From CAYGZM01 sp964354365 (lineage in GTDB: Bacteria; Planctomycetota; Phycisphaerae; Sedimentisphaerales; Anaerobacaceae): DNA of 64,000 nt. The DNA lies in NCBI GenBank assembly GCA_964354365.1, contig CAYGZM010000002.1, positions 13,008-77,007 on the forward strand, written 5' to 3'. Both the position numbers and the translations under genes were made by a program. Shown one piece after another: positions 36,837-45,207 of this stretch. Each line of letters begins with the position of its first letter. The stretch's first letter is position 1. Under the pieces are notes generated by a model. It was not told where the DNA came from. It searched no databases and saw nothing but the letters and a program-made list of their open reading frames with translations.

Positions 36837-37739
36837 ATGAACGGGAAGAAACAATTCGAGACTCGCGGCCACGGTCTGCTTGTCAGGGCCCCGGCCAAAA
36901 TCAATCTCTCCCTGCTGGTGGCGGGCAAGCGCCCGGATGGTTTTCACGAATTGGAAACCATAATGGCCAAAATCAACTGGTGCGACGAAGTTCTGATACA
37001 GCCAGGCACAAAGGCCGACGTCGAGCTTATCTGCAAAGGCCCCGAATGGGCGCCCGAAGGACACGACAATCTCGTTTATAAGGCCGCCCAACTGCTCCTC
37101 GAGTCTTGCCATCGCAGTGTCGATATCAGTATCACCCTGACCAAGAACATCCCCGCAGGCTCCGGGCTCGGCTCAGCCAGCAGCGACGCCGCAGCTACTC
37201 TAATCGGCCTAAACCAATACCTGCAACTGGCTCTTGCTACGCCGGAATTGGCCAAATTGGCGGCCCTGCTCGGCAGCGACGTGCCCTTCTTTTTAGATGG
37301 ACCGCTCGCCTTTTGCACGGGAAAAGGCGAGAAAATCAGAAAATTGAGCAAAAAATTTGACTTCCTGGCCCTGCTGATACTCCCCGACGTAAGTGTCTCT
37401 ACAAAAAGGGTTTACGCCAATTACACCCACGACCAAACCGTCTATGAAGCCCTCAGCAGCCACATAAAAGAACATATCTTAGAATACAGGATTGATTTAG
37501 TAGTGAAAATGTGCGCAAATATGCTCGAGAAAATATGTTTCGGTCTGGAAAGCGACCTTGCCGAATTGAAAGCGGAAATTGAATCGCTCGGTATCGCGCC
37601 TTGCTGCTTGAGCGGAAGTGGGTCCGCAATGTTCTGCATCATCGACAACGCCGATGAGAGAAAGGCTGTCCAATACCAGCAGAGAATACGCCGGGAAATC
37701 GGGTGCCGGAGCATCATAGTCAGGAACAATAGATGGTAA
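36837..37739 (+). CDS. ispE: 4-diphosphocytidyl-2-C-methyl-D-erythritol kinase
   Basis: A 300-residue GHMP kinase of the non-mevalonate isoprenoid pathway. It has VRAPAKINLSLLVAGKRPDGFHEL at the N-terminus, the ATP loop PAGSGLGSASSDAAA and C-terminal CLSGSGSAMF. Length and motifs are standard. It is 22 bp upstream of spoVG; an ispE to spoVG neighbourhood is also found in Bacillus. Confidence 0.96.
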   Translation: MNGKKQFETRGHGLLVRAPAKINLSLLVAGKRPDGFHELETIMAKINWCDEVLIQPGTKADVELICKGPEWAPEGHDNLVYKAAQLLLESCHRSVDISITLTKNIPAGSGLGSASSDAAATLIGLNQYLQLALATPELAKLAALLGSDVPFFLDGPLAFCTGKGEKIRKLSKKFDFLALLILPDVSVSTKRVYANYTHDQTVYEALSSHIKEHILEYRIDLVVKMCANMLEKICFGLESDLAELKAEIESLGIAPCCLSGSGSAMFCIIDNADERKAVQYQQRIRREIGCRSIIVRNNRW

Positions 37740-37761
37740 ACTTTCGAGCGAGGCAAAGAAA

Positions 37762-38199
37762 ATGAAGATCACCGAGGTCAGAGTCAAGCTGGTGAGCAAC
37801 AAGGACGACAGGCTCAAAGCCTTTTGCTCCATGACGATAGACAACGAATTTGTCGTGCGAGACATCAAAATCATCGAGGGCACAAACGGCCACTTTGTTG
37901 CTATGCCATCCAGAAAAATGAGCGACCATTGTGAAAAGTGCGGAGGCAAAAACCATCTCAGGGCCAAATTCTGCAACAATTGTGGAACATCGCTCCCGGA
38001 GAACCGCGTCAAAAAGGACTTCAAGGGCAGAATGAAACTGCACGCCGATATCGCACATCCGATAAATGCGGAATGCCGGCGAAGGATCCAGGATCGGGTT
38101 GTTGCCGCTTTCAAACAAGAGGTGGGAAAGTCAAAGCAGCCCGGCTACAAGCCGCCGGCAATGGACACGCCGGACGACGATGTGCCCGAAGTAGTGTAA
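37762..38199 (+). CDS. spoVG: SpoVG-family protein with an inserted zinc ribbon
   Basis: A 145-residue protein. The SpoVG fold is clear in ITEVRVKLVS, DNEFVVRDIKIIEG, GHFVAMPSRK and DIAHPINAECRRRIQD. Between the MPS and DIAHPIN blocks, where ordinary SpoVG has a few residues, about 45 residues are inserted, with CxxC at 57/60 and CxxC at 71/74: a zinc ribbon. SpoVG proteins bind DNA or RNA and affect regulation and division in Firmicutes. The ribbon may add nucleic-acid specificity. The C-terminal tail is acidic. Confidence 0.9.
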   Translation: MKITEVRVKLVSNKDDRLKAFCSMTIDNEFVVRDIKIIEGTNGHFVAMPSRKMSDHCEKCGGKNHLRAKFCNNCGTSLPENRVKKDFKGRMKLHADIAHPINAECRRRIQDRVVAAFKQEVGKSKQPGYKPPAMDTPDDDVPEVV

Positions 38200-38325
38200 T
38201 ACTTGACAGAAGGGTTGTGCTGCCCAGGCAAACCTGCTGCCGCCAGGCAGCAAACAAAGGGGGGAATATCCTTCCTCGTTTCTCAAAAACGTCCGTTGTC
38301 AAACCAACGCCAGGAGTGGAGGCTC

Positions 38326-38607
38326 TTACGTGGCGAGATCTTCGAGAACCTTCTCAAGAGCGATGTCCAGCCGCTCATTCAAATCATATTTGCCTTCAGT
38401 GAGCTGCTGCCTTACGTCCAGAACCTTAGACCTGCGAACTTCCGGCAGCGAAGCGATCTTTTTGAGAACCTGGCCTATCGGCGTAGTATGGATGTTTTCG
38501 AGGATTTGCTCCATAATCAAATCCTGATCTGCCGATAGGTCCTCAGCGACATAATCCCTAAGTCGATTTCGGTCTTCAAAACCCCTGTTGCAGTCGAAAT
38601 TTGGCAT
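38326..38607 (-). CDS. FlgM-like small protein (possible anti-sigma factor)
   Basis: A 93-residue protein with AAGGTAG 7 bp before the ATG. The C-terminal half (EVRRSKVLDVRQQLTEGKYDLNERLDIALEKVL) matches the FlgM pattern of two helices that bind sigma-28 (RxEkV..L...I..G.Y.......A..ll). The N-terminal part is Asp/Arg-rich and variable, as in FlgM. No flagellar genes are in the window, so the partner sigma factor is unknown. Confidence 0.55.
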   Translation of the reverse strand: MPNFDCNRGFEDRNRLRDYVAEDLSADQDLIMEQILENIHTTPIGQVLKKIASLPEVRRSKVLDVRQQLTEGKYDLNERLDIALEKVLEDLAT

Positions 38608-39101
38608 TCAAAACTACCTTATTCGTGGACTTCAGCACGAAAACGTCCGTTTCTCGCCCAAAACCAATAACCACTATATCTTGTATGCCCCCTTAATCCC
38701 TTGTGAGGCCTGGAACATCCTTCCAGTGTTGATATCGACAACAATACGTCAAAAACTTTAGAAAAGTTCAATATTTGGCGAACCGCAGTAATTCCCCAAT
38801 TGTGAACGGATTAGAGGCGAAAACCGGCTCGCCAATACTACGAGCAGGGGACGGGACGAGCCTATTTTAACACCAAGACTGCTTGCAGGACCATCCGCTG
38901 GAAATCTGGGCAATATACTACATATAGTGATAGCTGCCCTTCCGACGAAGTGCAAGACAGGAAGGCAGCAAAACGAAGGGCTGCACACCCGTCTTGTCGC
39001 GTTTTTCACAATTTCTTTGTGTTCAAGTCAAGCCCTGCAAGGGCACTGGTCAGCGTAAGTCTTGTATTTGCAAATGGATATGTTGCCTTGCTGGTTTGGC
39101 G
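38608..39101. other. 494-bp gap with no recognised gene
   Basis: It lies between the FlgM-like gene and the end of the gsp cluster. All frames are interrupted or composition-poor. Several short AT-rich patches occur (for example around 38918-38930, a partly self-complementary CTACATATAGTG). No riboswitch, tRNA or terminator could be supported. Confidence 0.5.
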
Positions 39102-39608
39102 TCAGAAATAGTACTTGAAGTCCACGTCCACGGTCCAAAGATCAGGCTGACCCTCCGCCTTGACCTTGTTCAGCTTGATTTCGTCACACTGCAGGGCACT
39201 CCACCTAAGCTGCATCAGCGACAGGAACTTGGCCAATGGGACGATACTCACCTGGTCGAATCTCAAGTGGGCGCTTTGAGTCCTCTGCTTGTCCTTTTTC
39301 ATAAGCGGTCCGGTGCTGAGCTTGTATTTGCTCGCCGGTATGCCGCACATTCCGGCAACCTTATCGACTGCTGTAGCGTAGCTGAATTCGTCGCCGGTAT
39401 TGTTCGCGTCGGCAAAGCTCAGTCGCTCTGGATCAAGCCTCAGAATATCCAATGCTGTGACCTGACCTTCCTGAGAGTACATCACCTCATCGCTCAAGGT
39501 CTCTTTTGACTGCGGCAAATACAGTCCCCAGACAAGCAAAGGCCAAACCGCTATCACAGCGGGAACGAGCAAATAGTATAAAGTCGGATTCTTGTACAAT
39601 TCCTTCAT
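39102..39608 (-). CDS. gspM: GspM-like type II secretion protein
   Basis: A 168-residue bitopic inner-membrane protein. A short cytoplasmic N-terminus is followed by a helix (LYYLLVPAVIAVWPLLVWGLYL, about 11-31) and a periplasmic domain with a ferredoxin-like alternation of strands and helices. It is the last gene of the cluster, 16 bp after the GspL-like gene, the usual L-M order. Sequence similarity in this family is low, so the call rests on position, size and topology. Confidence 0.65.
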   Translation of the reverse strand: MKELYKNPTLYYLLVPAVIAVWPLLVWGLYLPQSKETLSDEVMYSQEGQVTALDILRLDPERLSFADANNTGDEFSYATAVDKVAGMCGIPASKYKLSTGPLMKKDKQRTQSAHLRFDQVSIVPLAKFLSLMQLRWSALQCDEIKLNKVKAEGQPDLWTVDVDFKYYF

Positions 39609-39624
39609 TGAAATACGTCCTCAG

Positions 39625-41103
39625 CTACTTCTTCACCGGCTCAACTCCTATCCTGAATTTGTCCCGCCCGGCCTCCGTGCTAAGCGTCTCGTTGACAATC
39701 GCAAGGCCGCTGCTTTTGACGGTGGCGAAGAACTTCATCGTGTTCCCGCGACTGGACGTGTCGCCTATTATAGTGATGCTTCGCGCCGTAATAGAGACCG
39801 TCTTTATGCTCAAATCCGTCTGCGCCGCGCTCTTGTTGAATGCATCCAGCACCAACGTGAGCTTTGACGCTGCAGCTTCATCATCCGCAGTGACCCCGGC
39901 GCTGCTCTTTTCAACCTGCCTCTTGACGTCTTTGAGCTTTTTGAGAGCATCCTTGAACGCGAAGCCGTCCGAGAGCGGCTGGTTTAGTATGACGATCGAG
40001 TAGTCTGCCGCGAATTTATCGCGGACTTTTCCCTGGTACTTGCTCACACCGAATAATTGAGTTTGAAAATACAGGCCCACAGCTGTCAAAAGCACAGTAA
40101 ACGATACACTGAAATATTTCAGCGCCTTCTGCAGTCTGATCTTCTTGCCCTGATAAGGCATATAATCGTCGCGGAAACTCGCCAACGGCGCCTTCTCGAT
40201 GTGCCCCAGCGCCGCGCCGCAGGCGATTGCAAAATCTACAGGGTTGGCGCATTCAGCCAGAACCTGCTTGTCCACCACGGCGGCGCCGGCCAGATCCACT
40301 TGCTCGGTTTCGATGCCCAGCCGCTCGCCCAACCGCCGACAGTCCACCACCCCCGCGGAATCGAAGACTCTCACACGGCTTACCGGGTCGCTGCCCTCGG
40401 TCAAGGCAGTCGTCATAAGCGCCTCGCGCGCGAGCAGCTCGTCTCTATTCTTCGCCGAGCCTACCAGAAAAGTCCGTACCCTTGACGCCTTCTGAATATC
40501 CGCGCCGTTCTTATGCGGAGCTATCAAATATCCGCTGCGGGTCGAAAGCACTCCGAACATTGTCCCTCCCTGCTCGGATCCGGACCCCGAGAGCTTGCGG
40601 CAAACATACCTCGACAGACAATTGACGTCCGGCTCTATGCTCATCGGGTCCATGCCGCCGCTTTGCAGGGAAGTAAGAACATCCGACAGCATCTTCTTCT
40701 TCGCCGTGAAAACCGTCAGCTCCGAGCCCGCCTCGTTGCTTGAAGTAATCTGGAAGGTTATCGCAACGTCGCTTACATCCGTAGCAAGGGCTTCTTCCGC
40801 ATCAAATCTGATCGTCGCGGCAATCTGCTTGGGATCGGTGAACTCACTGTGCACGTTGTGCTGCATAAACATAGCACAATCCAGGGCCACCGAGACTTCA
40901 GCAAACTGCCACTGTCTCTCGGCGCAGCCCTGGGAAATGAGGCTCGCCAGCAGGTGGGGCGAGGTCTCGGCCTTGTCCTCCGCGCGGACGCTGAAACAGC
41001 CCACCACGCCGCCGTCTTTGCCCTGCGAATCGACGCACACTGCCGTGGCCGTGTCTTTGCTTATGTAAATACCAAGGTAGTTTTTCAATTCCACTTCGAG
41101 CAA
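39625..41103 (-). CDS. gspL: GspL/PilM-like actin-fold type II secretion protein
   Basis: A 492-residue protein with a cytoplasmic actin-like domain (YLGIYISKDTATAVCVD, later AIACGAALGHI), one membrane helix at about 345-365 (FSVSFTVLLTAVGLYFQTQ), and a periplasmic ferredoxin-like C-terminus. GspL links the GspE ATPase to the inner-membrane platform. It is followed by GspM at 16 bp and preceded by GspK at 22 bp. Confidence 0.8.
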   Translation of the reverse strand: MLEVELKNYLGIYISKDTATAVCVDSQGKDGGVVGCFSVRAEDKAETSPHLLASLISQGCAERQWQFAEVSVALDCAMFMQHNVHSEFTDPKQIAATIRFDAEEALATDVSDVAITFQITSSNEAGSELTVFTAKKKMLSDVLTSLQSGGMDPMSIEPDVNCLSRYVCRKLSGSGSEQGGTMFGVLSTRSGYLIAPHKNGADIQKASRVRTFLVGSAKNRDELLAREALMTTALTEGSDPVSRVRVFDSAGVVDCRRLGERLGIETEQVDLAGAAVVDKQVLAECANPVDFAIACGAALGHIEKAPLASFRDDYMPYQGKKIRLQKALKYFSVSFTVLLTAVGLYFQTQLFGVSKYQGKVRDKFAADYSIVILNQPLSDGFAFKDALKKLKDVKRQVEKSSAGVTADDEAAASKLTLVLDAFNKSAAQTDLSIKTVSITARSITIIGDTSSRGNTMKFFATVKSSGLAIVNETLSTEAGRDKFRIGVEPVKK

Positions 41104-41125
41104 ACTCCTAAATAAACCTCGCTAC

Positions 41126-42502
41126 TCAAATATTCATCACGGCGATCCGCTGCACTTTCTTGCCCTCTTTGGTTATGGCTATAACAGACGACGCCTTTGC
41201 GACCCCGCTCACCGCCGTCACTCGAATCGTGAAGAACGTGCTCGACGTCGTAATGAATTTCTCGCACTTTCCAATCGAGTCGGTATAACCAAACAGCGAC
41301 TTCTTTAATTCGTCCAGGTTCTCGAAAGGCTTTATGCGCCTTTGCCGGATGATTTCATCGGCAATTCTGTCGGCGTCGCCGCCGAAAATAAAGGCCGCCT
41401 CCAGCACGTGCCGAGGCGCCGTATTTATGTTCACCTTCGTTGAGGCCCACGTCCCCATATACTTCAGAGCCGATTCTTCTCTCCTGTCGCTTACTACGAT
41501 CGGCCTGGCAAGCGACTCGATGTCGAGCATCGAGCTGTGGAAAAGCCTCGCATAAAATGTGCTCTGCTCGGCAATCTGCTCAGGAACTGATACGCTCTTC
41601 CTCGTGATGCGTGTTAGAGGAGCCGTTCTCTTGCGCGCTGCGTCGCTCTTGGCGCTGCTCGGCTGGTTCGCGTCCGCCGGCAAGCTCGCCGTCGTCCTGA
41701 CATTTGTGTCCGCCGGCGAGCTTGACGTCCCCCTGACAGTTCTGGTTATGGGCTTGAAGTCAACTTGGAACGGCCTTATTTCGCCTATCGCCTTCAACTG
41801 CTCTCCAAGCCAGTCCATGTCCGCCCCCTTCATACCCATCCATTCGCAGAACGTCTCGAATCCCGCCTGGGCCTCACGCTTGATCTTCGGATCGTCCAGC
41901 AGCGTCCAGCCCAGCGGATATTTTGCATTCTCGTCTTCAACTTCAATCTTCACGGTGGCGGAGCCGAGCTCGAACTCGACCGGCTCGGTCACAAAAGGCC
42001 ACTCCGGCCCGTACGGACCCGGAATCTTGATATTATCCAGCGGGTCATAATCATTAGGCTCAACAACCTCATTGGCGTCGTTAACATCGTTGACGTCGTT
42101 GGCATCGAGAGCCCTTACGAGGTCGCTGAAACTGCTGGGACTCTCGTTCACTTCTTCTTTCTGATCGGTGTATCCGGCCTGTGCCGCCACCTGCGCCAAA
42201 AGCTCCTGGTACTGCTCCTCGCTCATCGCGAACAAATCGGAAAAGTCCGGCTCGTTGGGCCGGCTGATTAGTTCAGGCTCAAGGTCCTCGAGCGTCGCAA
42301 TCGCGTATTTCACCGCCGAGTCGCAGCTATAGCGGGCCTGGCTGTAGTCTATAATGTACTGGTCCCGGTGGCGCTGAGCCGCTACCCGCCCGCTCAGTGT
42401 ATAAGCCAGCGTCGAAAGCACGACCAGCAGCACCAATGTCACTAACAGCACTATCCCGGTGCGGTCGCGCCCGCTAAAATTATATGGACCCTGTTTTTGC
42501 AT
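41126..42502 (-). CDS. gspK: GspK minor pseudopilin
   Basis: A 458-residue protein. Its N-terminal helix (GIVLLVTLVLLVVLSTLAYTL) fits a pseudopilin, and KVNINTAPRHVLEA plus an HhH-like ENLDELKKSLFGY segment are characteristic of GspK. It carries Asn/Asp repeats (DANDVNDVNDANE) and an Ala/Ser/Thr-rich linker (about 255-300), making it longer than typical GspK (about 320). ATG 42502 overlaps the GspJ end by 23 bp. Confidence 0.85.
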   Translation of the reverse strand: MQKQGPYNFSGRDRTGIVLLVTLVLLVVLSTLAYTLSGRVAAQRHRDQYIIDYSQARYSCDSAVKYAIATLEDLEPELISRPNEPDFSDLFAMSEEQYQELLAQVAAQAGYTDQKEEVNESPSSFSDLVRALDANDVNDVNDANEVVEPNDYDPLDNIKIPGPYGPEWPFVTEPVEFELGSATVKIEVEDENAKYPLGWTLLDDPKIKREAQAGFETFCEWMGMKGADMDWLGEQLKAIGEIRPFQVDFKPITRTVRGTSSSPADTNVRTTASLPADANQPSSAKSDAARKRTAPLTRITRKSVSVPEQIAEQSTFYARLFHSSMLDIESLARPIVVSDRREESALKYMGTWASTKVNINTAPRHVLEAAFIFGGDADRIADEIIRQRRIKPFENLDELKKSLFGYTDSIGKCEKFITTSSTFFTIRVTAVSGVAKASSVIAITKEGKKVQRIAVMNI

Positions 42503-43265
42503 TACCTTTACCTGCCGCCTCCTCGGGCGGAACCAGCTCAAAGTTGATCTTTCTTGTTCTGTCGATAGCTATAGTCCGCGTGGTTTTGTCCTCCTTCGCC
42601 ACTTCGTAGTCGCCCGTCGGAGTCTCGATAGGCTCAGCGAAGGATATGGTCACCACAATCCCCTTGGGCAGCGAATTGCCCGTCCACTTGTTCAGGAATT
42701 TCTCGCCGCTTGGGACCAGTATCTCAAAAAACGTAATGCCGGAACAAATCGGCACCAGTGGATAACCCTTCTCCCACTCGGCTCTTTGATCGTCCAGCAG
42801 CTTGTCCTCCTGCGTTATGCCGCTGTGGCCGCGGTACAGGACCAGACCGTCCATGTCACTTTCAATGTCATATCCGCTCAGCCAGGTGATTTCCTCCAGC
42901 GTCTGCTCCTTGTCCTTGCTGTCAACAATGGTCCGCACAATCGTCAGCATAGCCGCCGGATAACCGTTCTTGTACTTGTTCTCGATCGTGATCTTCGTCT
43001 CCGAACCCGGCGAAATCACCTTGTCGAGGTCTTCGGCGATACGCTGTATGATCTCAGCGGGCAGCCGCGAGCTGTCGAGCTTGCGGTTCACCGCCGCGGT
43101 TGCCCGCTCGGCGCGGCCGTAAATGCCCAACAACGCAATCAGGAGCATCGAGCCTACCAGCAGCGCAGCAACCACCTCCGCCAAGGAGAAACCGCCCCGG
43201 CTCTCGGACCTGTGCAAACCTTCTTTCATATCATTTTCGATCATCACAGCGGCCATCTCAATCAC
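42480..43265 (-). CDS. gspJ: GspJ minor pseudopilin
   Basis: A 261-residue protein with the prepilin cleavage and methylation motif RGGFSLAEVVAALLVGS (Glu at +5 after the Gly-Phe junction). Start candidates are GTG 43265, which overlaps the upstream stop (GTGA), and ATGs at 43256, 43244 and 43229. The globular part has the beta-rich layout of GspJ. In the family, J forms the pseudopilus tip with I and K. Confidence 0.8.
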   Translation of the reverse strand: MIEMAAVMIENDMKEGLHRSESRGGFSLAEVVAALLVGSMLLIALLGIYGRAERATAAVNRKLDSSRLPAEIIQRIAEDLDKVISPGSETKITIENKYKNGYPAAMLTIVRTIVDSKDKEQTLEEITWLSGYDIESDMDGLVLYRGHSGITQEDKLLDDQRAEWEKGYPLVPICSGITFFEILVPSGEKFLNKWTGNSLPKGIVVTISFAEPIETPTGDYEVAKEDKTTRTIAIDRTRKINFELVPPEEAAGKGNAKTGSI

Positions 43266-44164
43266 GGCTCCTTATTCGCCCGTTTCATCAATAAGTCGAA
43301 TAACTCCTGCACGCTCATCTGATCGAGCTCTCCGTTCGTCAACCCGGTTGTCGGATCGATCTTGTCGAGCCATTCAGCCTGGGTCATTCCCGTCTCCTGC
43401 TCGCCGGTTGCGTCTTGTCCCTGGCCGGTCCCTTGTTGAACCAGCTCAGCCTCGGACTGGATCTGCGTTTGCACCTGTTCGGCGGTCGGACTGCCGCCGC
43501 TGCTCTTGTAGAGATCGAGGTTCTGCTTTACGAAAGACCCGTTCTCCAGCGTCAACATCCCGTTGTCTATCCATTTCTCGACGGTCCCCACGTCCACACC
43601 TGCATACGCGGCCGCATCCTCGACAGTCTCGAGGACCTGCCCGGCCAGCGTCGTCTTTTCCTTCTCATCGCGCTGCGTAAGCTCAAGCATCTGTTCCTTG
43701 GTTACGTTGGTCAGCCAGTGCGTGAGCTCTATCGTTTGCTCTTCACCGGCGGCATCCTCATACTGAGCCGTGCAAACACCCCTGACCCACATACGCGACG
43801 TTATCGGCTCGTAAAACGTCTCAACGTCGGTTTGCCATTTGATTCCGGGATACTTCTCACTGTCACCGTACTCGCTCATCTCCTTAAGAGAATCGGAGCT
43901 AAGGAGTTTCTCCATATTCTCGCGTGCAACCTCGAATGCCTGGATGCGCACGGCGGAATCCGCCGCCCAGGCCATGCAGCGGTTTATCACAACCAATACC
44001 CCTGAGCTGAAAAACGCAAGTATCACCAGGGCCGCGACCGCCTCCGCCAGGGTAAAACCCCTCTTTCCTGCCCCTGCCGTACCCCGGCTGCAATGGCCGA
44101 AACGCCATAGGCTTGCATTTCGCCATAAGCCGCAACCCCAACGAGCTTTAGAATGGCACGTCAT
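43262..44164 (-). CDS. gspI: GspI-position pseudopilin with an unusual C-terminal helix-turn-helix-like domain
   Basis: A 300-residue protein with the prepilin motif KRGFTLAEAVAALVILAFF (cleavage after Gly36, Glu at +5). Typical GspI is about 125 residues. Here the N-terminal 165 residues could form the pseudopilin. Residues about 180-220 read as an excisionase/MerR-type helix-turn-helix (VEDAAAYAGVDVGTVEKWID, NGMLT), and the rest is Gln/Thr/Glu-rich, probably disordered, with a final helix. It overlaps gspH by 17 bp and gspJ by 4 bp. Confidence 0.75.
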   Translation of the reverse strand: MTCHSKARWGCGLWRNASLWRFGHCSRGTAGAGKRGFTLAEAVAALVILAFFSSGVLVVINRCMAWAADSAVRIQAFEVARENMEKLLSSDSLKEMSEYGDSEKYPGIKWQTDVETFYEPITSRMWVRGVCTAQYEDAAGEEQTIELTHWLTNVTKEQMLELTQRDEKEKTTLAGQVLETVEDAAAYAGVDVGTVEKWIDNGMLTLENGSFVKQNLDLYKSSGGSPTAEQVQTQIQSEAELVQQGTGQGQDATGEQETGMTQAEWLDKIDPTTGLTNGELDQMSVQELFDLLMKRANKEP

Positions 44165-44747
44165 CTTTGGCCTTAGGCTCCAAAAGTCCGACCTCCCCTT
44201 CCTTCAACACAATCATCCTGCTCAGACGGTTCACTACAACCGAATGTGGACGCTCGTCCGAATCAAGAAAGACTATCACGCCGCCATATTGCCACCCGGC
44301 ATGCCCGGCCCGGAATTTCGCCCTGTCCTCATTCGTGTAATCCCCGTCGTCGAATTCGACGTAAGCAACACGGCAGTTATCACTGAAATAGTTCTCGATT
44401 ATTATCTCTTCCTCCAGAACCTCAGACAAATCCGGCGATGTAATCTGACGCAGCATAAAACCCTGTTCGGCCAAGTCGATAATCACCTCGTATCTCCTGT
44501 CGCTCTCTGCCGCCGCCATAACGGCCATTCGCATCGCCGATACAAACTCCTGAACTTGCGCCCGAAACGTATTCTTCCGCAGCAGCCCGAAGAGACGCAA
44601 CTGCGCCAGCGCTACAAACAGCCCAATGATCACAGTCGCAATCACCAGCTCAATGAACGTAAAGCCGCCGCGGCCGCGGCCGCGGCGCCGAACGCCGCTG
44701 AACGCGTACGGTTCGCATCTTTCTATTCCGTGAACATCAAAAAGCAT
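44148..44747 (-). CDS. gspH: GspH pseudopilin
   Basis: A 199-residue protein from ATG 44747, which overlaps the end of gspG; ATG 44768 is an alternative. The prepilin motif GRGGFTFIELVIATVIIGLF follows an Arg/Gly-rich leader. The region after the helix (FRAQVQEFVSAMRMAVMAAAESDRRYEV) fits the GspH/FimT domain. It is the second pseudopilin in the G-H-I-J-K order. Confidence 0.82.
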   Translation of the reverse strand: MLFDVHGIERCEPYAFSGVRRRGRGRGGFTFIELVIATVIIGLFVALAQLRLFGLLRKNTFRAQVQEFVSAMRMAVMAAAESDRRYEVIIDLAEQGFMLRQITSPDLSEVLEEEIIIENYFSDNCRVAYVEFDDGDYTNEDRAKFRAGHAGWQYGGVIVFLDSDERPHSVVVNRLSRMIVLKEGEVGLLEPKAKDDVPF

Positions 44748-45183
44748 CTGTGCTCTGCAGATCGGCATCGTATCCCTCGCCGCCTTCCTGACCGTCGGCG
44801 CCGAAGCTTTTAATCACGAACGGCTTGCCGCTGGCCGGCTCGAGCTCGTAGATGAAATCAATATTCCAGGCGTCCTTAGGGATCTCCGTGGTCTCCAGAT
44901 ACCCACCCGGCTCCCACCCTGTCACGTCGCCCGGCTGTTCGAGGAGGGCCGTAAGGCCTTCCTCCTCGGTCGGGTATCGCCCCGTGTCCATCTTGAACTG
45001 ATTAATCGCCGAATGAAGGCTCTTCAAATTCGTTTTCGTGGTCGTTACACGCGCCTGGTCGATCTTGCTCGCCACTTTCGTCACAACCAGCGTCGCAAGT
45101 ATGCCAATGATGATGAGCATCGCCATAAGCTCGATCATCGTAAAACCAGATCGCCTCTGCCTGTTCTTACTTTTCCTTGTCAT
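44737..45183 (-). CDS. gspG: GspG major pseudopilin
   Basis: A 148-residue protein; ATG 45183 has AGGAG 7 bp upstream. Prepilin motif RRSGFTMIELMAMLIIIGIL, then the major-pseudopilin loop GRYPTEEEGLTALLEQP, which binds calcium in known structures, and KDAWNIDFIYELEP near the C-terminus. It polymerises into the pseudopilus in this family. The gene follows gspF at 24 bp. Confidence 0.93.
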   Translation of the reverse strand: MTRKSKNRQRRSGFTMIELMAMLIIIGILATLVVTKVASKIDQARVTTTKTNLKSLHSAINQFKMDTGRYPTEEEGLTALLEQPGDVTGWEPGGYLETTEIPKDAWNIDFIYELEPASGKPFVIKSFGADGQEGGEGYDADLQSTDAF

Positions 45184-45207
45184 TTCAATCTCCTGCACTA
45201 GCGCTTA

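Noticed and set aside
38236..38251. GCTGCC/GGCAGC hairpin between spoVG and the FlgM-like gene as a bidirectional terminator
   Set aside because: 6-bp stem without a T-run on either strand.
38860..39010. Possible c-di-GMP riboswitch (GEMM) from GGCAGC and CGAAGGG-like fragments
   Set aside because: The conserved GEMM core and tetraloop receptor are not present, and no gene follows in the right orientation.
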